A DNA stretch of 64,000 nucleotides from Sinohyriopsis cumingii (taxonomy: Eukaryota > Mollusca > Bivalvia > Unionida > Unionidae). Shown piece after piece: positions 25,685-37,170 of the stretch. Within the stretch, counting starts at the first letter, position 1. Each line of letters opens with the position of its first letter. The stretch is taken from the NCBI GenBank assembly GCA_028554795.2, contig CM068828.1, positions 6,327,220 to 6,391,219 of the forward strand, read 5' to 3'. Both the position numbers and the translations under genes were made by a program. The notes beneath the pieces were generated by a model that did not search any database, was not told the DNA's origin, and saw only the letters and a program-made list of their open reading frames with translations.

Positions 25685-26644
25685 TTGTGTTATGTATATT
25701 TGATTTAATTTATATCCGATTTAATTGTTTGTAAGTTTTAAAATCTTTAATTTTTTAATTTCATTATACGTAAAAATAATGTAGTTTACTACGAACTTAT
25801 ATGTTTTCCAGAAAATAGTTTGACCTTGACTGTTCATTTTTGTAAACACATAAGGCTGACCTGGTGCCTGACCTTAATTCAAAATTAGTAGAGTCATGTC
25901 AACAAGTTTTTCATATTTATTTTTATTGTGAGAATGATAAGAATGAGATCAAGGCTGCATTGAATACGTGACCCTAGGCTTGCAAATAGTTGTTAGTGAA
26001 GTAAACAACTTTTTTCTCAGAGTAAAATGATTGGTTCTTGTCAGGGCCATGCTGAGAGTGTGTGATGTAAATATAACCACATGACCCTTATCGGGGCATC
26101 TGTTTTACACAATATTCAAGTTCTAAACTTGGGATTCTGAACACTGGGATGTAAAGATGTTTCTTTTGTTGTGTCATTTTGGGAATTACATTTTAATGTT
26201 TATTCAAATTATTTGGATTCAAAAGGATTAATTTGTTTCTCTGGAAATATTTTTGAGTGCTCATACAGAATTCTTGAACAGAGACATTTCTTAAAAAATT
26301 TTATTTGGATTTCCAAAACTGGAGGATCATTTCTTGTGTTTCTACAAGGAACTGTAGAGAACAATATTGAACTGGATACAGCATATGTCATCACCTTCCA
26401 TCTTGGATCTTCGTCGGGACTCGAACTTAAATTCATGTAACATTTTAATATTAGGACTTCTAAAATTTTATTTGAGGATTATTCTTGGATTATTTTTGGA
26501 TTTGATTCTGAAAACCATAAGTTCTTATTTGTTTTATTTTTACAGTATTTTTCCAGGGAAATAAATAATCTGTTAAATGTTTCAAAGCTTGTTGTTTTCA
26601 TTCCTTCTTGTGTTACCATTTATTCGAGCCTAAACACATAACAT
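25685..26644 (+). mobile_element. LTR-like dispersed repeat, copy 1, inserted in the 22-bp satellite
   Basis: About 950 bp that interrupts the 22-bp array cleanly. The ends read 'tgttatgtatat' and 'cacataaca', a short inverted TG...CA pair as in a solo LTR. A 7-bp imperfect flank duplication ('agagttg' and 'agacttg') may be the target duplication, though the satellite context makes that ambiguous. A diverged reverse copy lies at 57945-58885. Shared landmarks include 'tttgaccttgactgtt', 'gattggttctt', 'tggattcaaaaggattaat' and 'ttcgagcctaaaca'. No long ORF. A non-autonomous DNA element is the alternative. Confidence 0.6.
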
Positions 26645-26850
26645 AAGACTTGTCAAATGTAATGTGCAGCTTGGTCAAATGTAGTGTGTAGACTTGTCAA
26701 ATGTAGTGTGCAGACTGGTCAAATATAATGTGCAACTTGGACAAATGTAGTGTGCAGACTGGTTAAATGTAGTGTGCAGACTTGTCAAATGTAGTGTGCA
26801 GACTGGTCAAATATAATATGCAGCTTGGTCAAATGTAGTGTGCAGACTAG
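26645..26850. repeat. 22-bp satellite, right block
   Basis: About nine more copies of the unit seen at 24985-25684, continuing directly from the inserted element. Confidence 0.92.
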
Positions 26851-27188
26851 AACTCATTCTGAACATTCTAAACTTTTGGACTGGTGATACAACATTTAGG
26901 AATATTTGGGATTTAATTAACAATATTGTCCATTCCTCTTAAATTGTCACTTTGTAACTTAGATGCTTTAAAGAACACAGATAAGTTTTTTCTTATTCAG
27001 ATTTGAACTTCCAATCATTTTCCAAAGGCTTATATTAAAAAAACAGGTTATTTTCTATTGGATGATGTCACTTTTTGGGGGTCACATGCACTGATCCCCC
27101 TTGGGACCTCAAAACACACTTCTGGAGTCTCAAAAAGCCCAAAAGCTGTCTGGGAATATGGTAGGCATTACTAAGCACTAGTCATAGA

Positions 27189-27556
27189 ATGATGCTCTGT
27201 CCCATTATTTACCCTAATCATGTGGGCCATAGATTCCCACACAGGCTCTGTGTTATTATTTACCCTGATCATGTAGGCCATAGATTCCCACACATGCTCT
27301 GTCCCATTATTTACCCTGATCATGTTGGCCATAGATTCCCACACATGCTCTGTCCTATTATTTATCCTGATCATGTGGGCCATAGATTTCCACACATGCT
27401 CCGTCCCATTATTTACCCTGATCATGTGGGCCATAGATTTGCACATACTCTGTCCCATTATTTACCCTGATCATGTGGGTCATAGATTCCCACAATGCTC
27501 TGTCCCATTATTTACCCTAATCATGTGGGCCATAGATTCCCACACATGCTCTGTGC
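27189..27556. repeat. 51-bp minisatellite, ~7 copies
   Basis: The unit 'gctctgtcccattatttacc' + 'ctgatcatgtgggccataga' + 'ttcccacacat' repeats seven times with short deletions in copies 5 and 6. The period is 17 codons, so repeated reading frames appear on both strands. They start and end with the array and have no other support. Confidence 0.9.
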
Positions 27557-27959
27557 CAGATATTTTTGGTAGTCACATCAAAGATATGGCTATCAACTTG
27601 ATAGAACTGCTGGATTTACATCTATACTTCTGCAATATTCTTAACCATGTTTGAAATGTTCACACTGTTCATCTTTGTGTGTGACACAGAGCATGATGAA
27701 AAAGCACTAGTAATAAATAGGCTTTCTGGGATAACAGCCTCAGAATTACCAGGGTCCCTGCTAACTTTATCTATGTTTTTTTAACAGGGTTGTTTTAAAT
27801 TTTGATAAGAAATTTGATTACTAACTTTGTACCTTTATATACAAAATGGACTGATTTTTAAAAAAATCTACTTTATGCAGATCTCAGGGAATCTTTGTCT
27901 TTGCACTCATCCCTGGTACAAGTGCACTACAACTGATACTTGTCATTATCATTTACTCA

Positions 27960-28180
27960 ACATAGTACACTTATCAAATCACTACTCGTACTCTTAAGCT
28001 AGAGTCCCTCAACATAGTACACTTATCAAATCACTACTTGTACTTTTACTTAAGACAGAGTCCTTCAACACAGTACACTTCTCACATCACTACTTGTACT
28101 TTTACTTAAGACAGAGTCCCTCAACATAGTACACTTTTCACATCACTACTTGTACTCTTACTTAAGCTAGAGTCTCTCAA
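27960..28180. repeat. ~60-bp tandem repeat, 4 copies
   Basis: The unit 'gagtccctcaacatagtaca' + 'cttatcaaatcactacttgt' + 'acttttacttaaga' repeats four times with small differences. Confidence 0.85.
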
Positions 28181-28229
28181 ACGAACAGATGTTCTGCAGG
28201 GCAAACAAGAATTTCCAGGAATTCAAGAT

Positions 28230-28345
28230 AAGACCATTTCTTCCTTTTAAATGCTGAATGTTGTAAACCATCTCAGATATTCTCCAGCGATAACAAGATT
28301 TTCACATTAGCTGATGTGACGCATATATTGGATGTCAGCTTCATT
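28230..28345 (+). repeat. Dispersed repeat R2, left fragment
   Basis: This segment ('gcgataacaagattttcaca', 'ttggatgtcag', 'ttcatttaggac') aligns by eye with 30790-31010, 45215-45425, 55005-55460, 60460-60700 and 62435-62700. In other copies it continues directly into 'caactagacatcataagaag'. Here the continuation is displaced to 29365 by the 21-bp array. Confidence 0.6.
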
Positions 28346-29368
28346 TAGGACAAAGTGGTCATATTGAGGGACAAAGTGGTCATATTGAGGGACAGAGTGG
28401 TCATATTGAGGGACAGAGTGGTCATATGGAGGGACAAAGTGGTCATATGGAGGGACAAAGTGGTCATGTCGAGACAGTGGTCATATCGAGGGATAAAGTG
28501 GTTATGTCGAGAGACAAAGTGGTCATATCGAGGGACAAAGTGGTCATGTCGAGGGACAAAGTGGTCATATTGAGGGACAAAGTGGTCATATTGAGGGACA
28601 GAGTGGTCATATGGAGGGACAAAGTGGTCATATGGAGGGACAAAGTGGTCATGTCGAGACAGTGGTCATATCGAGGGATAAAGTGGTTATGTCGAGAGAC
28701 AAAGTGGTCATATCGAGGGACAAAGTGGTCATGTCGAGGGACAAAGTGGTCATATTGAGGGACAAAGTGGTCATATTGAGGGACAGAGTGGTCATATGGA
28801 GGGACAAAGTGGTCATATCGAGAGACAAAGTGGTCATATCGAGACAGTGGTCATATCGAGGGATAAAGTGGTTATGTCGAGAGACTAAGTGGTCATATGG
28901 AGGGACAAAGTGGTCATGTCAAGGGACAAAGTGGTCATATTGAGGGACAGAGTGGTCATATTGAGGGACAAAGTGGTCATATTGAGGGACAGAGTGGTCA
29001 TATTGAGGGACAAAGTGGTCATACTGAGGGACAAAGTGGTCATGTCGAGAGACAAAGTGGTCATATGGAGGGACAAAGTGGTCATATTGAGGGACAAAGT
29101 GGTCATATTGAGGGACAGAGTGGTCACATTGAGGGACAAAGTGGTCATATTGAGGGACAAAGTGGTCATGTCGAGAGACAAAGTGGTCATATGGAGGGAC
29201 AAAGTGGTCATATCGAGGGACAAAGTGGTCATATTGAGGGACAGAGTGGTCATATGGAGGGACAAAGTGGTCATATTGAGGGACAAATGGTCATACTGAG
29301 AGACAAAGTGGTCATATCGAGGGACAAAGTGGTCATATCGGGAGACAAAGTGGTCATATTGAGGGACT
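28346..29368. repeat. 21-bp satellite with a 185-bp higher-order repeat, ~48 copies
   Basis: The unit 'gacaaagtggtcatattgag' + 'g' repeats for about 1 kb. In the left half a higher-order block of eight full units plus one shortened unit ('gagacagtggtcatatcgag') repeats at 185 bp. The same pattern starts near 28426 and 28611, with a third partial block near 28796. Because the period is 21 and stop codons are absent in several frames, ORFs of 110-190 codons appear on both strands. They are artefacts of the period. The array is nested in an R2 copy within a kinase intron. Confidence 0.93.
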
Positions 29369-29474
29369 GGCACCATTTTCAATCAAGACCAAATAAATAT
29401 TATAAGAAATCTGTTGCTGAAAATCCAATGTGTGTGTTAAGTTTCAAAGCCATCCGCCAAATACTTTAGAAGAT

Positions 29475-29800
29475 TGTTGTAGTCATTCTTTTGGGATTAA
29501 CGCCATTTCTCAGCACAAGATAGGATATACATGGTAGCCACTATAACTGGTGGAGAAAGAACCCTGAAAAACCCCAATAAGTACCACCGACCCAGAGGAA
29601 GCTACAGGCAGCTTTCTCACATACCCATATTTCCGAGTCTGAGACTCAAATGCACTCAGAAAGAAGTGAGATGACAGTGACTGGTTAAAAAGCAAGTGCT
29701 TTAGACCATATGGTGACCAGTTTAGAAGAAGCAGCGATAACAAACTTGTACTAATGGATGCACAAACAACAGACCATCGCATAAGGTCTTCAGGTCTATG
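29475..29800 (+). repeat. Dispersed repeat R3, copy 1
   Basis: The segment begins 'ttttgggattaacgccattt', then 'cagcacaagataggatatac' and 'actataactggtggagaaag', and ends near 'agaccatatggtgacc'. It matches 46145-46400 and 51565-51800. About 320 bp, noncoding. Confidence 0.65.
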
Positions 29801-30182
29801 AGTAGAAGAGCTAATAAATTCATTAAAAAGTTCCTGATGATTGATAACACTTTAATCATACTCAAAACATCTGATTTCTATTTTGCAATACATATTCAGC
29901 AACACTTTAATTGATTATAACTCATTATAAATACGCCTCTATTCAAATTTTTATGATTGTTTAAAGTGTCAAATTAAACCTCACTTGATTCTTTAACAAA
30001 AAGATGGAACATTATTTGTTACCTGCCGGAGGTGGCTGGTTAAATATGGCAATTTATTCTCATTTATTCTCTTATCTTTTGACACACAAGGCTGGGACAA
30101 ACAACGGGTGTTAAGTGACTTCCCACATGAAAGAGGTAGCTGCTAATGTGAGGTGTTGTTTATGGAAGAGTGACTGCATTAC

Positions 30183-30322
30183 CTGAATGTCCCCTTTGTC
30201 CAGGGTGAGAAGTTCTGTTCCCCGTATCTCATTCTTCATGAAGGATTCCTTGTACTCCCCTAGTGACAGGTTGTCTAGCCACTGGCCTACATCTTCAATG
30301 GTCCATGTATTGACATTGTATG
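30183..30322 (-). CDS. DGKD/DGKH-like: Diacylglycerol kinase delta/eta-like, SAM-domain exon
   Basis: This 140-bp exon follows 'gttgcag' and ends at CAG|gtaatg. It enters in phase 1 and exits in phase 0, matching both neighbours. The translation contains NTWTIEDVGQWLDNLSLGEY and then a stretch ending in EIRGTELLTLDKGDIQ. This is the first two thirds of a SAM domain, with the W-T-x-E-D-V-x-x-W-L signature of helix 1 and the I-x-G-x-x-L-L-x-L core. It is completed by the exon at 24941-24846. The SAM domain of DGK-delta/eta mediates oligomerisation, so this exon and the last one together decide whether the enzyme can assemble. An ATG 15 bp upstream of the acceptor opens an ORF into this exon but lies in the intron, so I did not use it. 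Confidence 0.88.
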
Positions 30323-30789
30323 CTGCAACAAACATAATTCATATGTTCACCAGACCGTAAGTCAGTATTGTGTTTATAAACACACATTTTCCAAAAGCTG
30401 CAATGTTGTCACTAACACTAATGAGAAATTCAATATCCATGCAAAATTTCAATTCCAGAAAGCATCTAAAATCCAAGAGCCACAAATGCCCTGGAGTTTA
30501 GTCATTCTCTATGATAAATGAAATTCATGTGCATAAACTACATTTCTTCTTTCAATCACAATGACTTTGACCTTTGACCCTTTGACTCTAAACCAACAGG
30601 CTGCTTCCATACCTCATGTGCAAAGCCAACAACAAGGTTTGGTCCAAGTCTGCAATACAGAACTAGGTGTTACTGTCTGAAAACCATTTTCCTTCTTTCG
30701 GTCAGTGACTTTGACTTTTGGACCCCAAAATCAATTGGCTTCTTCGAAACCCCATGTGCAAACCATCCACAAGTTTGGTAACTGTAGAT

Positions 30790-31010
30790 GAAGGAACTGT
30801 ACTGGCTGCAAGAATTTCCAGAATTGAAGATAAGACTATTTCTTTCTTTCTTTTCAACTGCTGAGTGTTGAAGGTATCTAAGCTTCTTCAGTGATTACAA
30901 GATTTTCAAATTTGCTGCTGTGGTGGACATGAAGGATGTCAGATTGACACCATTTGTCTTCAGGACCAACAAGACATCATAAGAAGTTTTCTAATGGAAA
31001 CCCCAAAGTT
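30790..31010 (+). repeat. Dispersed repeat R2, intact-looking copy
   Basis: Runs from 'gcaagaatttccagaattga' through 'gtgattacaagattttcaaa' to 'ccaacaagacatcataagaa' without an inserted array. It serves as the reference for the split copies at 28230/29365 and 60460/60965. Confidence 0.6.
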
Positions 31011-31019
31011 AATTCCAGT

Positions 31020-33110
31020 ATTCATTCACATATAAAATACACAGTTAACATGCTAAGAGTAACCTATCACATTATACAATGTATAGTCATCACCATAATT
31101 TCTCCAATTCTTTTCAGACATTAAATAGTTGCTATTTTTCTTGCTATCTAGATAATTTTTGTGCGATGTGAATGAAAATTAAAATATTTGCTGAAAATAT
31201 AGCTTGCAAAATTAACATTATTGTGTACTGATGTGAATGGCATGTTCTGTTGTTTCACATTGCTCCTAAGCAAACTAGGTTGCATTTTATCCTTGTTTAC
31301 AAATATAGAACACAATATGATATTTTAAAGATTTACATCTGATATAGAAGAGAAATGTGAGCAATGGTATACTTTTGTAAGAAGTATATTTCCAACCGAG
31401 ATATTAGTTTTGGTAAGAGTGATGTACACCTTCTTGTGCATAAACTCTGAAAATAGCAAGCAATGGGCCTCAGTTTTGAAAATTTGATGAGGTCTATATA
31501 CGAAAGAAAGTACAGACCGATTTGTATGTATGTATGTACTAAAAATAAAATTATTCTGGACTCTCCAAATACTAGGTCATAGAATCTCTTGGAGAAATAA
31601 AAGTCTCCACACTTGGTTTTGTGATAGTCTCTGATCTTTTCAGCCAGCTGAAAGTTGAAAAAGCTGGGAGGGCAAAAAGGGTAATTAAAGCAATTTCACA
31701 GTCTGACGGGCTTCTATTAAAACACCTGAATTTCTGGCATCTATGCCTTCCAAATAATGTTACCCAGCCCAAGATACCAGGCATAGGCCTAGAATTAAAA
31801 ATTAGCCCAATAAATACCACAGGTGGAGGCAATGGTAAATATTAATTATGGTATAATGGTACCAATTGAACAAACCCAGGTGGGCGGAGCTTAAGATGTA
31901 GAGAACATTGTATTCAGAAATAAACAACAAAACTAGCTGTGATTGGTGCATTATGTAAGAGTTATACTTTCTGTTAGGCTTAAAAAAAGTTGTGCCTCTT
32001 GGCAACATGTGAGATTATATTAATTCATATCTAGATTATATTTTGTATTTTTTGTGATTTTTTTAAAATGTGGTACACATGGCTGAAAATGTGTATGTTA
32101 TAACTAGTTAACTCTTACCCCTGTCTTGTTCCAGTAGAGTTATCTCTCTTAAATGCAATGGAGTACCTGGTTTTTTGTCCTTGTTAAATTGACAATCTAA
32201 CACTGTTCTCTATGACAGTGTGTGACATGCATGCTGAGGGAGGATAGAAAGTATATTTATTTCACAAAACATTAGCATTGAGGCATTATGGAAAAACAAT
32301 TGGTACTGTGATACCTAAAGGGAAGAACAGCCTCACAGTGTATCCAAAGAAACACATACATGTGGGCGGCATTTATGAACTGTACTAGTTTGGTGTAGGA
32401 AAACTAATGGAAGCTGAACAGTTCTGGTCAAATACTGAAAGTCTTTTAAGAATAAAATGTATGAAATCTTCAGAAAATAGCACAAGTTGGCTTTGGATTG
32501 GGACTTTTCATAACTATAGCTATGACAGATAAAGGCTTGTGTTGCCTGATGCCTTTATGTCTGTGTTGTCAGCTCCTAGAATAGAATACATACAATAAAA
32601 TAAGTTATGTAAACATAACATAGTTGATTTTGGCCAAATATTGACTATTTTACCTGCAAAAGATGAAAAATCATGTGTAAAAAAACAACTATCTTGCTCC
32701 TGTAAGGCATGCCATAAACCAGGATAGAGAACACTCTAAGTACACTTGTAGATAGATCACTTGTACCATGTAGGATGTTCTGGTATGAGTAATTTTAGGT
32801 AATTTATTAAAGATATGGTATTCCTTCACACTTTGATTTTAATTGTCCTGCTCTAATTGTCCATTTTTGTACACTTTCCTGCCTTGAAACTGTTCATGCA
32901 GTTTATTTAGTTAAATTCTCTTGCATTCCCTTTTGTTGAAGTAGCAGAGAATACCAACAGATAAGAGCAGTTTCTTTAAGTCAGCATTTCCCATTGACAT
33001 TTGTATAAGCCCAATTATAACCTACTATTGACTTAATTAATTCTATTTATTTCTGTCCAGCTGTTCTTGTGGAATTTCCATATTAGGTTAAACATTACTG
33101 AATGTTGAAT
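31020..33110. other. Intronic sequence, nothing recognised
   Basis: About 2 kb of AT-rich intron. The paired ORFs near 31572-31845 on opposite strands share no family motif. Confidence 0.45.
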
Positions 33111-33119
33111 GTAGCTTTA

Positions 33120-33405
33120 AAAAAAATTCAGTCATATCACTTCAATGTCTGCCGTGTGGCAGTTTACAGCGATGTCTAGCATTGGGGTGTCATGCTGCCG
33201 ACATGTAGCACCATGTCCCACCCAGTCCCATTATCCTGACACCAGGCTGACCAGTCCTAACACTAACCTCTTAATGCTGAGTGCCAAGCAAGGCAACTGT
33301 TAGTACCATTTTCATAAATTTTTTATATGACTTGGTTGTGTTTGAACCTATGACCTCCTGCATCCAAGGCAGATTCTAAACACTATGGCCACCAGATGCA
33401 TATAA
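33120..33405 (-). mobile_element. tRNA-derived SINE, copy 2 (minus strand)
   Basis: A reverse-strand copy of the 19076 SINE. 'tatcctgacaccaggctgac' and 'cctcttaatgctgagtgcca' mark the body, and the head near 33390 ('actatggccaccag') holds a damaged A box. Diverged and inactive-looking. Confidence 0.85.
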
Positions 33406-33646
33406 TCGTCTAATCAGATGAGTTTGCAAAATTTAAACTTAAAACAAAAAAATTAGAATACATGTAGAAAATGTAGAATACATACAGCAGCACACTTCTG
33501 TGATGAGCAGGCAGTATTCATTATGATGCAACCTGTCACTAAGTTTCATCATTATAGATATAACAGTATGGGTGGACACACACATGCATGCATGCGTGCA
33601 TGTGCACACACACAGACACACACACTGGAGTGTTGATCATATTTAC

Positions 33647-33752
33647 CTATTGGAATGTAAAGTTTCTCCTTGTCTTTGCCCTTCCCTTTCAGTTTGCTGT
33701 AGACCTGTTTCAACTTGCCTGGCTTTGTTCTTTTGACATCCAGTGTATTAAG
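33647..33752 (-). CDS. DGKD/DGKH-like: Diacylglycerol kinase delta/eta-like, lysine-rich linker exon
   Basis: This 106-bp exon enters in phase 0 after 'cctgttcacag', ends at ATAG|gtaaat in phase 1 and splices in frame to the SAM exon. It encodes 35 residues that start LNTLDVKRTKPGKLKQ and continue with a very basic stretch, SKLKGKGKDKEKLYIPI. I see no fold. Lysine-rich linkers of this kind lie before the SAM domain in type II DGKs, and this identification rests mainly on splice phase and position. The first 10 coding bases and the acceptor belong to the last copy of the 42-bp array on the + strand side, so the exon boundary itself is part of the minisatellite. Confidence 0.75.
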
Positions 33753-36218
33753 CTGTGAACAGGATCATACAAAATATTACCAAAGTGTATCAAGCTGTGA
33801 ACAGGATCATACAAAATATTACCAAAGTGTATGAAGCTGTGAACAGGATCATACAAAATATTACCAAAGCGTATGAAGCTGTGAATAGGACCATACAAAA
33901 TATTACCAAAGTGTATCAAGCTGTGAACAGGATCATACAAAATATTACCAAAGTGTATTAAGCTGTGAATAGGATCATACAAAATATTACCAAAGTGTAT
34001 TAAGCTGTGAATAGGACCATACAAAATATTACCAAAGTGTATTAAGCTGTGAATAGGATCATACAAAATATTACCAAAGTGTATTAAGCTGTGAATAGGA
34101 TCATACAAAATATTACCAAAGTGTATCAAGCTGTGAATAGGATCATACAAAATATTACCAAAGTGTATCAAGCTGTGAATAGGACCAAACAAAATATTAC
34201 CAAAGTGTATCAAGCTGTGAATAGGACCATACAAAATATTACCAAAGTGTATTAAGCTGTGAATAGGATCATACAAAATATTACCAAAGTGTATCAAGCT
34301 GTGAATAGGATCATACAAAATATTACCAAAGTGTATTAAGCTGTGAATAGGATCATACAAAATATTACCAAAGTGTATCAAGCTGTGAATAGGACCATAC
34401 AAAATATTACCAAAGTGTATTAAGCTGTGAACAGGATCATACAAAATATTACCAAAGTGTATTAAGCTGTGAATAGGATCATACAAAATATTACCAAAGT
34501 GTATTAAGCTGTGAATAGGACCATACAAAATATTACCAAAGTGTATTAAGCTGTGAATAGGATCATACAAAATATTACCAAAGTGTATCAAGCTGTGAAT
34601 AGGATCATACAAAATATTACCAAAGTGTATTAAGCTGTGAATAGGACCATACAAAATATTACCAAAGTGTATCAAGCTGTGAATAGGACCATACAAAATA
34701 TTACCAAAGTGCATCAAGCTGTGAATAGGACCATACAAAATATTACCAAAGTGTATTAAGCTGTGAATAGGATCATACAAAATATTACCAAAGTGTATCA
34801 AGCTGTGAATAGGACCATACAAAATATTACCAAAGTGTATTAAGCTGTGAATAGGACCACACAAAATATTACCAAAGTGTATCAAGCTGTGAATAGGACC
34901 ATACAAAATATTACCAAAGTGTATCAAGCTGTGAATAGGATCATACAAAATATTACCAAAGTGTATCAAGCTGTGAATAGGATCATACAAAATATTACCA
35001 AAGTGTATCAAGCTGTGAATAGGACCATACAAAATATTACCAAAGTGTATTAAGCTGTGAACAGGACCATACAAAATATTACCAAAGTGTATCAAGCTGT
35101 GAATAGGACCAAACAAAATATTACCAAAGTGTATCAAGCTGTGAATAGGACCATACAAAATATTACCAAAGTGTATTAAGCTGTGAATAGGACCATACAA
35201 AATATTACCAAAGTGTATTAAGCTGTGAATAGGACCATACAAAATATTACCAAAGTTTATCAAGCTGTGAATAGGACCATACAAAATATTACCAAAGTTT
35301 ATTAAGCTGTGAATAGGACCATACAAAATATTACCAAAGTGTATTAAGCTGTGAATAGGACCATACAAAATATTACCAAAGTGTATTAAGCTGTGAATAG
35401 GACCATACAAAATATTACCAAAGTGTATCAAGCTGTGAATAGGACCATACAAAATATTACCAAAGTGTATCAAGCTGTGAATAGGACCATACAAAATATT
35501 ACCAAAGTGTATCAAGCTGTGAATAGGACCATACAAAATATTACCAAAGTGTATTAAGCTGTGAATAGGACCATACAAAATATTACCAAAGTGTATCAAG
35601 CTGTGAATAGGACCATACAAAATATTACCAAAGTGTATTAAGCTGTGAATAGGACCATACAAAATATTACCAAAGTGTATCAAGCTGTGAATAGGACCAT
35701 ACAAAATATTACCAAAGTGTATTAAGCTGTGAATAGGACCATACAAAATATTACCAAAGTGTATCAAGCTGTGAATAGGATCATACAAAATATTACCAAA
35801 GTGTATCAAGCTGTGAATAGGATCATACAAAATATTACCAAAGTGTATCAAGCTGTGAATAGGACCATACAAAATATTACCAAAGTGTATCAAGCTGTGA
35901 ATAGGACCATACAAAATATTACCAAAGTGTATCAAGCTGTGAATAGGACCATACAAAATATTACCAAAGTGTATCAAGCTGTGAATAGGATCATACAAAA
36001 TATTACCAAAGTGTATTAAGCTGTGAATAGGATCATACAAAATATTACCAAAGTGTATTAAGCTGTGAATAGGATCATACAAAATATTACCAAAGTGTAT
36101 CAAGCTGTGAATAGGACCATACAAAATATTACCAAAGTGTATCAAGCTGTGAATAGGATCATACAAAATATTACCAAAGTGTATTAAGCTGTGAATAGGA
36201 CCATACAAAATATTACCA
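33743..36218 (-). repeat. 42-bp minisatellite made of repeated 3' splice sites, ~59 copies
   Basis: The unit on the minus strand is 'tttggtaatattttgtatgg' + 'tcctattcacagcttaatac' + 'ac'. It repeats about 59 times with no net frame change, because a minus-strand frame stays open for 832 codons. The copy nearest the exon at 33752 supplies that exon's acceptor ('ttcacag') and first 10 bases, so the array grew from an intron-exon junction. Variation is mostly C/T at three fixed positions ('acc/atc', 'aac/aat', 'atc/att'). In the kinase frame each upstream copy reads CTT AAT ACA CTT TGG TAA and so carries a stop. Confidence 0.95.
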
Positions 36219-36424
36219 ATCTTTATCTAAATCAAAAGATAAATTTAATTGTTCTCATCAGTGTATTATCTACTTACATGTCTAAAAATCATTACTAACT
36301 TTACGCGTTGCTAACGAGGTCTTTGATTTGTACTGCAGTTCCTAAAATTATTTAAAGGTTTCACTTTGGAATTGATACAAGTGTTTAATTATCTCTATTC
36401 AAATATGTAAGTACTCTTTTGTTT

Positions 36425-36799
36425 AATTACTGTAGTCAAATATACGTGTGTGTGTGTGTGTGCGTGCGTGTGTGTGTGTGTGTGCACGTGATTTGGATTT
36501 TTAATGTAGCTTTAACAATTTGTCAGTCATATTGCTACAATGTCTGCAGTGTGACAGTTTATAGTGATGTCTAGCACTGGGGCATCATGCTGCAGACATG
36601 TAGCATGATGGCCCACCCAGTCCCATTATCCTGACACCAGGCCAACCAGTCCTAACACTGACCTCTTAATGCTGAGCGCCAAGTGAGGCAGCTGTTAGTA
36701 CCATTTCTGTAAGTCTTTGGTATGACTTGGTCATGGATCGAACCCACGACCTCCCACATCCGAGGCAGACACTCTAACATCTAGGCCACTGGAGCGGTC
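36425..36799 (-). mobile_element. tRNA-derived SINE, copy 3 (minus strand), well-kept promoter boxes
   Basis: Read on the minus strand, the head gives A box 'tggcctagatgttag' and a perfect B box 'gggttcgatcc', then the same body as the other copies, and a (CA)n tail (the TG run at 36446-36485 on the plus strand). This is the best copy for defining the family. Confidence 0.9.
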
Positions 36800-36869
36800 A
36801 TATATACAAGTTCTGTTTTGTTTAATTAACTACAATGATATGTACAAGTGATATTTTATTGAACTGTTG

Positions 36870-36889
36870 TTATATATATATATATATAA

Positions 36890-36952
<63 letters not shown>

Positions 36953-37097
36953 CTATTCTATTTAATTAACTGTAGTCACATGTACTAGAACTCTTCTGAG
37001 CAATTAACTGTAGTCATGTATACAAATATAATTCTATTAAAATGTCTTCATATATATAAGTTCTGTTCTATTTAATTAACTGTATTATTCTGTTAAA

Positions 37098-37168
<71 letters not shown>
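36870..37168. repeat. Two long (TA)n microsatellites
   Basis: (TA)n runs occupy about 36870-36949 and 37101-37168. They are separated by AT-rich sequence with a repeated 'tctgttctatttaattaact' motif that also occurs near 36810 and 36955. Confidence 0.95.

Positions 37169-37169
<1 letters not shown>

Positions 37170-37170
<1 letters not shown>

Noticed and set aside
28355..29469. ORFs of 110-190 codons on both strands over the 21-bp array
   Set aside because: Several frames on both strands are open at once, as expected from a 21-bp period. There is no independent sign of coding.
33710..36208. 832-codon minus-strand ORF of 14-residue repeats
   Set aside because: It is produced by a 42-bp stop-free unit. 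It starts and ends with the array and is out of frame with the kinase exon that borders it, so it is not proposed as a protein.
36739..36799. tRNA-like head with A and B boxes as a tRNA gene
   Set aside because: It is the head of a SINE that continues into a conserved non-tRNA body and CA tail. No closed cloverleaf is apparent.
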